Shown one piece after another: positions 1-8,942 of a stretch of 56,118 nucleotides of DNA. The DNA is from Pseudomonas sp. PB106. Lineage in GTDB: Bacteria > Pseudomonadota > Gammaproteobacteria > Pseudomonadales > Pseudomonadaceae. A program made the translations under genes and the position numbers. The stretch is from assembly GCF_009764645.1 (NCBI RefSeq), contig NZ_RWIM01000103.1, forward strand, positions 1 to 56,118, read 5' to 3'. Position 1 is the stretch's first letter; each line of letters begins with the position of its first letter. The notes beneath the pieces were generated by a model. It searched no databases, was not told where the DNA came from, and saw nothing but the letters and a program-made list of their open reading frames with translations.

Positions 1-60
1 GCGATCTTTTGATCTTTAAAAACAGGATCAAAAGATCGCAGCCTGCGGCAGCTCCTACAG
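1..60. repeat. Intergenic palindromic repeat, GATC-type family (copy 1)
   Basis: Two arms carrying GATCTTTTGATC and GATCAAAAGATC flank a short spacer and run into GCAGCCTGCGGCAGCTCC. The same module recurs at 27508-27544 and 34585-34672, always between genes, so it is a dispersed repeat. It lies just past the stop of the phosphate transporter gene and could act as an mRNA 3-prime stem-loop. The left edge may be cut by the window. Confidence 0.7.
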
Positions 61-68
61 GGGAATCA

Positions 69-1682
69 TCAGAAGATTTGGGTGAACAGCCAGTAGAGGC
101 TGCCCGACAACAGGATGGCGGCGGGCAATGTCAGCACCCACGCCATCAGCAGATTGCGGATGGTCTTCATCTGCAACCCACCGCCATTGGCGACCATGGT
201 CCCGGCGACACCGGACGACAACACATGGGTCGTCGACACCGGCAAACCAAACATGTCCGCCGCGCCGATGGTCAGCATCGCCACGGTTTCTGCCGAGGCT
301 CCTTGCGCATAAGTGAGATGCGTCTTGCCGATCTTCTCGCCCACCGTCACCACAATCCGCTTCCAGCCGACCATGGTGCCCAGGCCCAGCGCGATGGCCA
401 CGGCGATCTTCACCCACAACGGAATGAACCGCGTGGCGTTGTCGATCTGTTGTTTGAACAGTTGCAGCTTGCTGCTGGTGTCGGCGTCGAAATTACCGAC
501 CTTGTTCTTGTCCATCAAGCGAATGCTTTCGCTGGCCAGGTACATGTCGTTACGCACGTTGCCCATGGCTTCGGCCGGGACTTTCGCCAGCGAGCCGTAG
601 CCACGGACCTCTTCGCCAATGTGTCCGGTGAGGGCGGCGAGGGCGGGGATCAGTTGCGGCGTGGCTTCCTTGCTGCGCACGTAATCGGAGAGAATCGGAC
701 GCGGATCGGCCGGCGCCGGCTGTGGTGCACTTTTCACCAGCGCTTGCTGGGTGACTTGCGCGACAGCGGCGAACTGCAGGGATTGTTCTTCCGGCATGGT
801 GCGGTTGAGTGCGTAAGCCATCGGCAATGTGCCGACCAGAATCAACATGATCAGGCCCATGCCTTTCTGCCCGTCGTTGGAACCGTGAGCGAAGGACACA
901 CCGGTGCACGTGGCGATCAGCAAACCGCGAATCCACCATGGCGGCGGGGTGTTGCCTTCCGGCGCCTTGTACAGCGAACGATTCTTCACGAACGCACGCA
1001 GCGCCAACAGCAACAGCGCCGCACAACCGAAACCCACCAGCGGCGACAACAGCAAGGCGTAACCGATTTTGGTTGCCTGCGCCCAGTCGACACCACTGGT
1101 GCCGTCACGACCGTGCATCAAGGCGTTGGCCACGCCGACGCCGATAATCGAACCGATCAACGTGTGCGACGACGAGGCCGGCAAACCCAGCCACCAGGTG
1201 CCGAGGTTCCACAGGATCGCCGCGATCAGCAGCGCGAAGATCATCGCGAAACCGGCGGACGAGCCGACCTGCAAAATCAGCTCTACCGGTAGCAAGGCGA
1301 TGATGCCGAACGCCACCGCACCGCTCGAAAGCAGCACGCCGAGAAAGTTGAAAAACCCCGACCAGACTACGGCGACGTTCGGCGGCAGCGAGTGGGTGTA
1401 AATCACCGTCGCCACGGCGTTGGCGGTGTCATGAAAACCGTTGACGAACTCAAAGCCCAGCGCAATCAACAGCGCCACGCCGAGCAGCAGGAACGGCGTC
1501 CACGTGGTGACCACCGTGCCGAGTTCGTGCATGTCGTGCATCAGGCTGTAGGCGGTGAACAGCATTCCCATCGCCAACACGGCGAAAAAAATCACGTAGG
1601 TGAACGGGCCGGTTTTCTTGTCCAGCGCCGGTCTGCCGCTGGCGGCGGAAGCGGGGCTGGCGGTCAGGGAGGGAGTAGCCAT
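69..1682 (-). CDS. PiT-family inorganic phosphate transporter
   Basis: An integral inner-membrane symporter taking up phosphate, by family with H+ or Na+ or as a metal-phosphate complex. About 537 residues from the chosen start. Both PiT repeats are visible: GFHDTANAVATVIYT near the N-terminus and AHGSNDGQKGMG in the middle, with GLPVSTTHVLSSGVAGTM near the C-terminus. Many hydrophobic segments flank a polar central loop (about residues 290-410). I chose the ATG at 1682 (MATPSLTAS) because AGGA lies about 11 bases upstream; an ATG at 1727 would add 15 residues. No phoU-like gene precedes it here. PiT assignment is strong; substrate is inferred from the family. Confidence 0.9.
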   Translation of the reverse strand: MATPSLTASPASAASGRPALDKKTGPFTYVIFFAVLAMGMLFTAYSLMHDMHELGTVVTTWTPFLLLGVALLIALGFEFVNGFHDTANAVATVIYTHSLPPNVAVVWSGFFNFLGVLLSSGAVAFGIIALLPVELILQVGSSAGFAMIFALLIAAILWNLGTWWLGLPASSSHTLIGSIIGVGVANALMHGRDGTSGVDWAQATKIGYALLLSPLVGFGCAALLLLALRAFVKNRSLYKAPEGNTPPPWWIRGLLIATCTGVSFAHGSNDGQKGMGLIMLILVGTLPMAYALNRTMPEEQSLQFAAVAQVTQQALVKSAPQPAPADPRPILSDYVRSKEATPQLIPALAALTGHIGEEVRGYGSLAKVPAEAMGNVRNDMYLASESIRLMDKNKVGNFDADTSSKLQLFKQQIDNATRFIPLWVKIAVAIALGLGTMVGWKRIVVTVGEKIGKTHLTYAQGASAETVAMLTIGAADMFGLPVSTTHVLSSGVAGTMVANGGGLQMKTIRNLLMAWVLTLPAAILLSGSLYWLFTQIF

Positions 1683-1794
1683 GAGCGGACAATCCTGAGC
1701 GAGGGAAGGAATGTCGCCCATGATCATTGCAGAATGTTACAGAGAGACTGCGGCAGATCAGTGTTTGGCTGAATAGCCTGACCGTCGGTCTTCT

Positions 1795-1897
1795 GCTCGT
1801 TCCCACGTTCTGCGTGGGAATGCCGCCCGGGACGCTCCGCGTCCCTGTGACGCAGAGCGTCACTTGATGCGTTCCCACGCAGAGCGTGGGAACGAGC
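1795..1897. repeat. About 100-nt palindromic intergenic repeat (CGTTCCCACG family, copy 1)
   Basis: The outer arms GCTCGTTCCCACG and CGTGGGAACGAGC are inverted copies. Two inner inverted pairs (CGTTCCCACGTTCTGCGTGG and GACGC..GCGTC) lie between them, so the element can fold into a branched cruciform-like structure. A second copy with the same layout is at 29754-29860. It lies between the phosphate transporter and the CorA-type gene and is a dispersed non-coding repeat. Confidence 0.8.
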
Positions 1898-1908
1898 GTG
1901 TGGAGCCG

Positions 1909-2931
1909 TCAGTAATCGCCTCTCTTGCGAAACGCCCAACGCCCGGCAATCACGGTAAACGTCGCCACCAGCGCGACCAGTATCCAGAACCCTTCCGGAT
2001 CCTGCGACAACGGCACGCCGCCGACATTCATCCCGAAAAAACCGGCGATGATATTGATCGGCAGCGCCAACACCGTGACCACGGTCAGGGTAAACAGCGT
2101 GCGGTTGCTCTGTTCGTTGAGGTTGGCGGCGATCTCTTCCTGCAACAACTTGATTCGTTCACCGAGGGCAGTGAGGTCGTTGATGATCAGCGCGAACTCT
2201 TCGGTGGATTTGCGCAGTTCCTTGACGTCCTCTTTCTGCAGCCACGGTGGCGGGCGATTGAGCAGGCGCAGCAGCGAACCCGGCTCCAGCGCCAGCAACC
2301 GTTGCAAACGTACCAGCACGCGACGGTTGGCACCGAGTTCGGCGCGGTTGGTCGACAGCTGCGAGGAGAGCAATTCATCTTCGACCTGATCAACGCTCAG
2401 GCTGGTTTTGCGCACGATCTGCGTGAGCACTTCGCCCTGATCGCGCAGCAGGTGCACGAGCAATTCCGAGGGCGAACGAAAGCGCTCACCGGCCTTCACC
2501 GACGAACGCAATTTATCCACCGAATGCAGTGGTTGCAGGCGCGCACTGACGATCAGCTTGCTGCGCACGCAGACCCACAGCGTCGACACGTCCGACGAGA
2601 CCATGCTGCTGAGGTTGAACACCACGTCGTTGACCACCGCCAGCAACGCCGAATCGACGTGCTCGATACGCGTCGACCGCGAGCCTTCGTGCAGCGCCTC
2701 GAAAAACTCTTCGGGCAATTGCAGATGGCTTTTCATCCAGCGTTCGCACGCCGCGTGCGCAAGATTGAGGTGCAGCCAGAGGAATTCACCGCTGTCATTG
2801 TCGTCCTGCAAACACCGCAGCGCAGTCGCCGAATCGACTTCGCGACCGCGTTCACCGGGCAGAAAACGAAAACCGTAGAGCAAGCCAAACAGGTCAGGAT
2901 CACGATGGCTGATATCGAGGCTGTGGTTCAT
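1909..2931 (-). CDS. zntB: CorA/ZntB-family divalent cation transporter
   Basis: 340 residues, the usual length for this family. The N-terminal two thirds is a soluble, charged, helix-rich domain. Two transmembrane helices close the C-terminus, the first ending in the selectivity motif GMN at residues 300-302 (context FFGMNVGGVPL), and a basic tail (FRKRGDY) follows. CorA-family proteins form pentameric channels. The ZntB branch moves Zn2+; telling it from Mg2+-type CorA by eye is uncertain, so the symbol is provisional. It stands alone, on the same strand as the upstream-coordinate phosphate transporter but separated from it by a 100-nt repeat. Confidence 0.85.
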   Translation of the reverse strand: MNHSLDISHRDPDLFGLLYGFRFLPGERGREVDSATALRCLQDDNDSGEFLWLHLNLAHAACERWMKSHLQLPEEFFEALHEGSRSTRIEHVDSALLAVVNDVVFNLSSMVSSDVSTLWVCVRSKLIVSARLQPLHSVDKLRSSVKAGERFRSPSELLVHLLRDQGEVLTQIVRKTSLSVDQVEDELLSSQLSTNRAELGANRRVLVRLQRLLALEPGSLLRLLNRPPPWLQKEDVKELRKSTEEFALIINDLTALGERIKLLQEEIAANLNEQSNRTLFTLTVVTVLALPINIIAGFFGMNVGGVPLSQDPEGFWILVALVATFTVIAGRWAFRKRGDY

Positions 2932-3205
2932 GGCGGCTCGCTGCGAGGAGGGCGTGATGCGGGGATTACAGATTCACCTGAGCGGCATCATCGCAATGTC
3001 ACATGACGTTTGTGTGACAGCAAAATGACGTCAAATCATCGCATTACCGGCGGTCGGCAGATTCTCAAGAAGCGCTCTGGCGCGCCGATCACAGGTGAGT
3101 TAGCTTGCGCGCCATTGGCCTTGAGCCAAGGTTCGCCGACAGGGAAGTCCGGCCATTTTTCACGCTCGATTCGGGCGTGCCTCATCCCTGTCTTGAGTAC
3201 CTGCG

Positions 3206-4828
3206 ATGCTGCAAAAATCCCTGAGAGCGCAAATTCTCGCCCTGCTGAGCGGCAGTCTGTTGGCAATGCTATTGATCGCCCTGGCCTGTTTTCATTTCCT
3301 CTCCAACGGCGTGCAAAGCTACAGCCAGTTGATCGCCGGTCCCTTGCACACTTCGCAACTGATCGACGAAGCCAACCTGCAATTCAAGGTGCAGGTGCAG
3401 GAATGGAAAAACGTCCTGCTGCGCGGCAAGCAACCGGCGGATTTGAGCAAATACTGGGGGCAGTTCGAAGATCGCCAGCGCGATGTGCAGAATATCCTCG
3501 GAGAACTGGCCGGCCAGAAAGGCATCGAGCCGAGCCTGAAGTCGCGCATCGAACGCCTGCGTGAAGAGCACCGTCAATTGGGTAGCGCCTATCAGAAGGG
3601 CCGTGATGCCTATGTGGCTGCCGGTGGTGATCCGACGGCGGGCGACGCGGCAGTCAAAGGTGTCGACCGCGCCGCCAGCGATCAGATGAGCGAACTGGTC
3701 GCCGAACTGCGCAAACAGGGTAACGATCAGTCTTTGCTGATCAGCGCCGAGGCCGACCGCACCGTGTTGTTCGGCTTGCTGGTGATGCTCGCGTCGGGCC
3801 TGTTGATCGGGCTGTTGAGCCTGTGGCTGGTCAATCGCAACCTCGTTGAGCCTATCCGCAAACTGATTGATTACGTGACCCAATTGAGTCGCGGCAAACT
3901 GGCCGAGCGCGTGGTCAGCGAACGTCAGGATGAGCTGGGCAACCTCGCTGCAGCGGCCAACACCCTGCGCGATTTCCTCGCTGAAACCTTCACTCGATTG
4001 CAGCGCAGCGCCAGTGATCTGGACAGCGCCAGCGGCGAATTGAACGCGATTGCCACGACCATGGCCGGCGGCACTAACGAGCAGTTCAACCGCACCGATC
4101 AGGTGGCCACGGCGATGAACGAAATGTCCGCCACCGCCCAGGAAGTGGCGCGTCACGCCGCCGATGCCGCGCGAGCTGCGGACGATGCCGACCAGTCCGC
4201 CCAGCAGGGCGAGAAAGTCATGCAGAGCACCATCCACTCGATCACCCAGATGCGCGGCGAAATCGCCAACACCGCGACGGTGATTCGTCGTCTCGAAGCC
4301 GACAGTGGCCGGATCGGCAAAGTACTGGAAGTGATTCGCGGCATCGCTGAACAAACCAATCTGCTGGCGCTCAACGCCGCGATTGAAGCGGCGCGCGCCG
4401 GTGAGGCCGGGCGTGGTTTTGCCGTGGTCGCCGACGAAGTGCGCAATCTCGCACAGCGCACCGCCGAGTCGATCATCGAGATCAACCAGATCATCCAGAA
4501 CGTGCAGACCGGTGCGGTCGATGCGGCGCAAGCCATCGAAAGCGGTCAGTCGCGCAGTGATGAAAGCGTCGAGCAAGTGACCCAGGCCGGCGCGATGCTG
4601 GAGCGCATCACTCACGCGGTGGAGGCGATCCGCGACATGAACCGTCAGATCGCTACCGCTGCCGAAGAGCAGACCTCGGTGGCCGAAGACATCTCGCGCA
4701 ACCTGACCGAGATCACCTCGATTGCCAGCACTAACCTCGACAATGTGCAGCGCACTGAAAGCGCCAGCCAGAATTTGCACGGTTTGTCCGGGCAACTGAA
4801 CGAAGTCACTGCGCGCCTAAGCGCCTGA
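3206..4828 (+). CDS. Methyl-accepting chemotaxis protein (membrane chemoreceptor)
   Basis: 540 residues with classic receptor layout: a short cytoplasmic N-terminus, TM1 (about 12-33), a helical periplasmic ligand domain (about 34-188), TM2 (about 190-211), HAMP (about 212-265) and the cytoplasmic signalling domain to the end. The conserved hairpin tip [20 protein letters not shown] begins near residue 384 and contacts CheA/CheW. The four-helix-type sensor domain gives no readable ligand motif. No che genes are nearby, so it is a stand-alone receptor feeding a distant chemotaxis array. The start is the first ATG of the frame; the Shine-Dalgarno is weak. Confidence 0.93.
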   Translation: MLQKSLRAQILALLSGSLLAMLLIALACFHFLSNGVQSYSQLIAGPLHTSQLIDEANLQFKVQVQEWKNVLLRGKQPADLSKYWGQFEDRQRDVQNILGELAGQKGIEPSLKSRIERLREEHRQLGSAYQKGRDAYVAAGGDPTAGDAAVKGVDRAASDQMSELVAELRKQGNDQSLLISAEADRTVLFGLLVMLASGLLIGLLSLWLVNRNLVEPIRKLIDYVTQLSRGKLAERVVSERQDELGNLAAAANTLRDFLAETFTRLQRSASDLDSASGELNAIATTMAGGTNEQFNRTDQVATAMNEMSATAQEVARHAADAARAADDADQSAQQGEKVMQSTIHSITQMRGEIANTATVIRRLEADSGRIGKVLEVIRGIAEQTNLLALNAAIEAARAGEAGRGFAVVADEVRNLAQRTAESIIEINQIIQNVQTGAVDAAQAIESGQSRSDESVEQVTQAGAMLERITHAVEAIRDMNRQIATAAEEQTSVAEDISRNLTEITSIASTNLDNVQRTESASQNLHGLSGQLNEVTARLSA

Positions 4829-4938
4829 CGAGATTGAACGTGTACCGGTTCGGATACCGAGTCGGTACACAGTCGATCTCAATTACCTGCGGCCGTGGTC
4901 GATGACCGGTTATCTATAACCGGCATTGGAGCCTTTCC

Positions 4939-5382
4939 ATGGTCAGCATCACGTCTGTTTCGATCAATCAGACCGTCACCACACCCACCAGCAAAACCGC
5001 GATCACCGACGTCGGTGACGACAACTCAACCAGCGCAACCGCCAGCACGGGTGTAGCGGCCGACACCAGCAAAGTCGCTGCGGGCGGCGGTGCGGCGCCG
5101 GCGGGTGACAGCGATTCCAGCAGTGAAGAATCGGACTCGGTGAAGGAACTGCGCAAGCAGATCGCCGAGCTGCAGAAGCAGTTGCAGGAAGAGCAGCAAG
5201 CGCTGCAGGCGGCTCAGGCCAAACAGGAAAGTTCGGATGCCAAAGCGACTGAAGTGGCTGCCGCACAAGCGCAGATCACCGCCACCTCGGCCTCCCTGTC
5301 CACCGCCACCGCCTCGCTGTTGCAGGCGTTGCAGGATTCGGACAGCAGCACCTCCGGCTCACTGGTCAGCACCTCGGTCTAA
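4939..5382 (+). CDS. Small Ser/Thr-rich coiled-coil protein of unknown function
   Basis: 147 residues, no signal peptide or membrane segment. Residues 1-70 are low-complexity Ser, Thr, Ala and Gly. Residues about 68-105 form a heptad-rich coiled coil (KELRKQIAELQKQLQEEQQA), and the tail is again Ser/Thr/Ala-rich. The layout resembles FlxA-like proteins, an association I could not test. It follows the chemoreceptor gene by 110 bases on the same strand, so co-transcription is possible. TTGGAGCC lies 5-12 bases before the ATG, giving a plausible ribosome site. Function unknown. Confidence 0.75.
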   Translation: MVSITSVSINQTVTTPTSKTAITDVGDDNSTSATASTGVAADTSKVAAGGGAAPAGDSDSSSEESDSVKELRKQIAELQKQLQEEQQALQAAQAKQESSDAKATEVAAAQAQITATSASLSTATASLLQALQDSDSSTSGSLVSTSV

Positions 5383-5434
5383 AAAACTCCCCAGTAGATT
5401 GGCCACGCTGCAAAATTTTCGACTGGCAGAAAAA

Positions 5435-5527
5435 CCTGTGGGAGCTGGCTTGCCAGCGAATGCGTCGGCACATCCAACATGGATGTGTCAGGCCTATCGC
5501 AATCGCGGGCAAGCCCGCTCCCACAGG
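5435..5527. repeat. REP/BIME pair
   Basis: Two inverted REP units, CCTGTGGGAGCTGGCTTGCC and the reverse-oriented CGGGCAAGCCCGCTCCCACAGG, enclose a loop with its own small palindrome (ACATCCAACATGGATGT). This is the commonest repeat family of the window. Confidence 0.85.
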
Positions 5528-5551
5528 GTTTCAGGTTGTTCTTCAGACATG

Positions 5552-5586
5552 AAAAAGCCGCACGATCTTTCAATCGTGCGGCTTTT
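5552..5586 (-). terminator. Rho-independent terminator of the PepSY gene (bidirectional)
   Basis: A perfect 10-bp stem GCCGCACGAT / ATCGTGCGGC with a 6-base loop, flanked by A-run and T-run, so it can work on both strands. It lies 15 bases past the stop of the minus-strand PepSY gene. Confidence 0.9.
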
Positions 5587-5600
5587 GAGGGTGCGGTCAA

Positions 5601-5906
5601 TCAAGTGTCTTGCTTGTTGCTCAGCACTTTGCCGGTCGTGGCGTCGAAGTCGACATCGAACTCTTTGCCGTCAGCGGTTTTCAGTTCAACTTCATACTCA
5701 TAACCATTGAAGTGGTTATCCAGGTCGGTGTCAGTGATGGTCGCACCCGGATGCAGTTTCAGTGCTTCGGCGTTCATCGACTCCAGCGACTTGATCTTGC
5801 CGGACTTAACCAGTTCAGGGATCTGGTCAACGCGAACATCAGCCTGGGCCAGGCCAGCGGTAAGAGTCAGGGCAGCGGCGGTAAACAGGGCAGTCAAAGT
5901 TTTCAT
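5601..5906 (-). CDS. Exported PepSY-domain protein
   Basis: 101 residues. A signal peptide (MKTLTALFTAAALTLTAGLAQA) with probable cleavage after AQA leaves about 79 residues forming one PepSY unit. This shows the family pattern of a helix (LESMNAEALKLHPGATI) followed by strands ending in YEVELKTADGKEFDVDFDATTGKVL. PepSY domains are small periplasmic modules, often linked to peptidase inhibition or to two-component systems; the role here is unknown. The start has a good ribosome site (AAGGAATG, 5 bases before the ATG). It is monocistronic with its own terminator. Confidence 0.9.
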   Translation of the reverse strand: MKTLTALFTAAALTLTAGLAQADVRVDQIPELVKSGKIKSLESMNAEALKLHPGATITDTDLDNHFNGYEYEVELKTADGKEFDVDFDATTGKVLSNKQDT

Positions 5907-6020
5907 CGGTTCATTCCTTGGTTGATTCGTTTAAGTGGCCTCAGGTTAACCAGCGCAACTTAACTCACCCTTAAAACGCCAAACCCAAACAAAACGGGCA
6001 AGCCCCGCACCTGCACAGAA

Positions 6021-6050
6021 CCTGTGGGAGCGTGGCTTGCCCGCGATGAA
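6021..6050. repeat. Single REP unit
   Basis: CCTGTGGGAGCGTGGCTTGC is one unpaired copy of the REP core, with a weaker inverted piece (GGGCAAGCCCC) about 30 bases before it. It lies between the PepSY gene and glpQ. Confidence 0.6.
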
Positions 6051-6067
6051 GGTGCCTCGATTTCAGA

Positions 6068-7195
6068 TCAGAAACCGTTGTTCTTCAACAACTGATCAAC
6101 ACTGGCGGACGCCGGGCGTTTATAGAACTTCAACAATTCGCTGGCGCGGTTGGTGAAGATGCCGTCGACACCGGCGGCCATGACTTTCTCGAAGTCCACC
6201 GGCTCGTCGGCGGTATAAACGTGAACCAGCATGCCCTGATCGTGGGTGTACTTGTTCATCCACGGTTGCACCAGATCCGAATAACTCTGATCGCCGTCAT
6301 GGGTCAGCTTCGCCGAAGGGCCGGTGCCGATTGCACCCTGGGCTTTGGCGTAATCCACCCATTGCTTGAATTCAGCTTCGGACTTCGGCTCTTGTTTACC
6401 GTAGAAAACGTTCTTGTCCTTCTCGCCGGATTCGGCAAACGTCACCTTGGATTTCGGCTCGATGCTGCCGGCGCCGACCCACAGCAGCAGGATCTTCGGT
6501 ACTTGCGGCATTTCCTTTTGCAGCAGTTCGAGGCTGTTTTTCTCGAAGGTCTGCAGGATCACCTTGCCTTTGCCCTGACCGACACCCAGCGCACTTTTCG
6601 CCAGCTTCGAACCGGCCGGGCTGAGCCAGCCGCGATCCTGCAGTTTTTCTTTCAGGTCATGTTCGATGCCCGGGAACAGCTGCGGCTCTTTGGTCTCGAT
6701 GTACAGGCCCGGCTTGTGTTGCGGGTTGGCCTGGGCAATGTCGATGATTTCATCGAGGGTCAGAATTTTCAGCCCCGCGTAGGACGGGCGCGCGCGATCC
6801 GGGTACTTGCTGTTGAACCAGCTGCCGGCGTCGAGGGTTTTCAGTTCAGCCATGGTGAACGCGGTGGCCGGGCTGTCCTTGCGCTCAGGGAACTTGGTGG
6901 CGACGTCGGTGGTGCGTTGCAGGTTGTCGTCGTGCAGGGCGAACAGCACGCCGTCCTTGCTGCGCTGCAAATCCATTTCCAGATAGTCAGCACCCAGATC
7001 ACGGGCCAGTTTGTAGGAGGCGGCGGTGGATTCCGGTGCATCGAACGACGCGCCACGGTGGGCGATCACCGCCGGGTGCGGGATGCCGTGCGCCGCGGCG
7101 ACGGCTTCGGGATCGGTCTGAGTGGCGGCGTGCGCCTGACCGAGGCCGAACAGCAGGCTCAGTACCAGAGCGCTTTTGGTGAACGTGGCGGGCAT
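6068..7195 (-). CDS. glpQ: Periplasmic glycerophosphodiester phosphodiesterase
   Basis: Hydrolyses deacylated phospholipids (glycerophosphodiesters) to glycerol-3-phosphate plus an alcohol in the periplasm. 375 residues from the chosen start. It has an N-terminal signal peptide (ALVLSLLFGLGQAHA), the GDPD motif HRGASFDAPEST with HRG at 46-48, then the metal and acid residues LEMDLQRSKDG and the second catalytic His in LFALHDDNLQRTT. The ATG at 7195 was preferred because AAGGAACTCGATC precedes it; an upstream ATG at 7243 would add 16 residues and break the signal peptide pattern. No glycerol-3-phosphate transporter gene is adjacent. Confident on family and symbol. Confidence 0.93.
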   Translation of the reverse strand: MPATFTKSALVLSLLFGLGQAHAATQTDPEAVAAAHGIPHPAVIAHRGASFDAPESTAASYKLARDLGADYLEMDLQRSKDGVLFALHDDNLQRTTDVATKFPERKDSPATAFTMAELKTLDAGSWFNSKYPDRARPSYAGLKILTLDEIIDIAQANPQHKPGLYIETKEPQLFPGIEHDLKEKLQDRGWLSPAGSKLAKSALGVGQGKGKVILQTFEKNSLELLQKEMPQVPKILLLWVGAGSIEPKSKVTFAESGEKDKNVFYGKQEPKSEAEFKQWVDYAKAQGAIGTGPSAKLTHDGDQSYSDLVQPWMNKYTHDQGMLVHVYTADEPVDFEKVMAAGVDGIFTNRASELLKFYKRPASASVDQLLKNNGF

Positions 7196-7417
7196 GATCG
7201 AGTTCCTTTCGCAGGGCATTTTCAAAGACGTACCTTTTAACAACTGAATCGCTTGCGTGCTATCGCCAGACCGACATAAACGTATTAAAAGCGAATTTTC
7301 CTACGCTTTTGTGGCGCCGTTTGCAGTACGCTTGCCCTCGGCAGACGCCCCGGCAGAGGGCGCGCCGTTCCGTTGCCCTGCGTGTAAACCATCGATCATT
7401 TTTTCGTGAGGTTTACC

Positions 7418-7744
7418 ATGCGCATCACCTCCCAACTCATCTGCCAGGCGGCCGACGACCTCAAGGGTTTTGTCGGTCTCAACCGCAAAACCGGCCAGTA
7501 CATCGTGCGTTTCAGCGAAGATTCGTTCGGCATGGACGTGGCCGATGACGGCATTATTCCTGTGAGTGAATTTGTCTGGGCCCCGGCCACGGAACAGACC
7601 ATGACGCTTAAACGCGCGTTGATTCAGTTATTGCTGGATCAGAATATCGATGAGCGGATCAACATCACCGAGCCGTTGCGCGTTTACATGAGCAAGGTTG
7701 AGGTGCCGGAGATTGAGGCGGTGCGGAGTTTGGTGCGGGGCTGA
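7418..7744 (+). CDS. Small conserved protein of unknown function, divergent from glpQ
   Basis: 108 residues starting MRITSQLICQAADDLKGFVG, with no signal peptide or membrane helix. The sequence is a compact mix of strands and helices with a hydrophobic core (KTGQYIVRFSEDSFGMDVADDG) and an acidic C-terminal half. GTGAGGT lies 5-11 bases before the ATG at 7418; an ATG four codons upstream is less well placed. It is divergent from glpQ (222 bases between starts) and is followed by a large REP palindrome. I recognise no family. Confidence 0.75.
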   Translation: MRITSQLICQAADDLKGFVGLNRKTGQYIVRFSEDSFGMDVADDGIIPVSEFVWAPATEQTMTLKRALIQLLLDQNIDERINITEPLRVYMSKVEVPEIEAVRSLVRG

Positions 7745-7761
7745 CATTTTTTTGTGGTTGT

Positions 7762-7875
7762 ACCGGCCCCATCGCTGGCAAGTCGAATCGTCGCACCGCA
7801 GCTCCCACAGGTTATGCGTTGCTCTGAAGATCACATCGTACCTGTGGGAGCTGGCTTGCCAGCGATGGGGCCGGT
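7762..7875. repeat. Long REP/BIME palindrome with perfect 21-bp outer arms
   Basis: The outer 21 bases at 7762-7782 and 7855-7875 are perfect inverted copies, and an inner pair (CAGCTCCCACAGG / CCTGTGGGAGCTG) follows. The whole element can form one long two-step hairpin. It separates two convergent genes and could end transcription from both sides. Confidence 0.85.
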
Positions 7876-7891
7876 GAGTTCATCACCAACA

Positions 7892-8197
7892 TCACTGCCC
7901 GAACCGATACTCCCGCTCAACCCGGCAAACCCGCGTATGAAACGCCGAATACCATTCCGAGCGCCCACGCTGTTGAATCAGCCGATGCTCAGGGTTCTGC
8001 CGCCACACCAGAATCGCCGCCTCACTTTCCCAATACGACACCGTGATCCCGATGCCATCGGCCCCGCGAACCGACTCCACACCAAGAAACCCCGGTTGCT
8101 CACTCACCAACGCGGCCATGCGCTCGGCTGCCTCGGCGTAACCGTTGTCACCTTCGGTCCGGGTCGAAGTGAAAATCACCGCATAGCAAGACGTCAT
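7892..8197 (-). CDS. ABM-fold (antibiotic biosynthesis monooxygenase-like) protein
   Basis: 101 residues. The pattern MTSCYAVIFTSTR.., a helix with EAAERMAALVSEQPGFLGVESVRG, then GITVSYWESEAAILVWRQNPEHR is typical of single ABM-domain proteins, a ferredoxin-like dimeric barrel that includes small monooxygenases and heme- or quinone-acting enzymes. The ATG at 8197 overlaps the upstream stop as TGATG, so it is translationally coupled to the amidotransferase homologue. Their tight pairing implies joint action, possibly on one small metabolite. Substrate unknown. Confidence 0.82.
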   Translation of the reverse strand: MTSCYAVIFTSTRTEGDNGYAEAAERMAALVSEQPGFLGVESVRGADGIGITVSYWESEAAILVWRQNPEHRLIQQRGRSEWYSAFHTRVCRVEREYRFGQ

Positions 8198-8901
8198 CAA
8201 CGTGGCTCCGCGCAAGCTTCGACAAACGCCCGAACCAGCGGCGGCATCAGCCCTTTGAGCGCGGCGCGTTCCGGCTGGAACAACGTGGCGACAAAAAACG
8301 GATGATCCTCGAGTTCGATCGCGCGCAAATCTCCGGCTGAATCATGACCTACGGCTTGTAGCCGATCATTCAAAAGCTCGGCTTCGAACAGCGGATTCAC
8401 ACCGAAGCGGCAGCGATAGCCTTCACGAATCTGCGACGTTTCGTACGCCTTGGCGATCAATGAGCCGGGCACCAAGTGAATGCTGTCCACGGCCTCGACC
8501 AGAGAACAGGTCAACGGTGTGAGCACTGCGCGCTCGGACTCGGGGGATGTCTCACCATGTTCAGCATCCACCCACCCCAACACGTTGCGGGAAAACTCCA
8601 GTACCGCATGCTGAAAACCGCCGCAGGTGCCGAGGAAAGGGCGCTGTTGTTCGCGGGCAAAACGAATGGCGCGCAGCGCGCCTTCTTCACTTTTGTAGGG
8701 ACTGGCGGGCACACACCAGAACCCGTCGAAGTCTTTCAGCGATGTTTCCGCGTGAATCTGCTCGGTGGCCAGCCATTCGAATTGCAGCGCTTGACCGAGG
8801 TGTTCGGCGACCAGCCCGAGGGCAACAGGAATGGCCTGGTGCGCAGTGACTTGCGGGTCGTAATCGCCGATCAGGGCAATACGAATGCTGCGATTTTTCA
8901 T
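8197..8901 (-). CDS. CTP synthase C-terminal-like class I glutamine amidotransferase homologue
   Basis: 234 residues, resembling only the glutaminase half of CTP synthase with no synthetase domain. The nucleophile elbow reads FLGTCGGFQHAVLE, with Cys encoded by TGC. The position of the catalytic His-x-Glu reads HPFFVATLFQPER, so the His expected before Pro-Glu (as in the CTP synthase pattern FHPEF) is Gln. Family members are annotated as CTP-synthase C-terminal-region-related proteins, some using selenocysteine at the Cys position. The Gln change suggests altered or absent glutaminase chemistry. ATG 8901 has AGGGAACCGCC just upstream. It is coupled to the ABM-fold gene and divergent from a LysR gene. 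Confidence 0.82.
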   Translation of the reverse strand: MKNRSIRIALIGDYDPQVTAHQAIPVALGLVAEHLGQALQFEWLATEQIHAETSLKDFDGFWCVPASPYKSEEGALRAIRFAREQQRPFLGTCGGFQHAVLEFSRNVLGWVDAEHGETSPESERAVLTPLTCSLVEAVDSIHLVPGSLIAKAYETSQIREGYRCRFGVNPLFEAELLNDRLQAVGHDSAGDLRAIELEDHPFFVATLFQPERAALKGLMPPLVRAFVEACAEPR

Positions 8902-8942
8902 GGCGGTTCCCTGCACTTGTTGAATGAAGGGGCTCACTATAG

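Noticed and set aside
9..1292. Long plus-strand frame opposite the phosphate transporter gene
   Set aside because: It is Arg/Gln/His-rich, a typical antisense shadow of a high-GC gene on the other strand.
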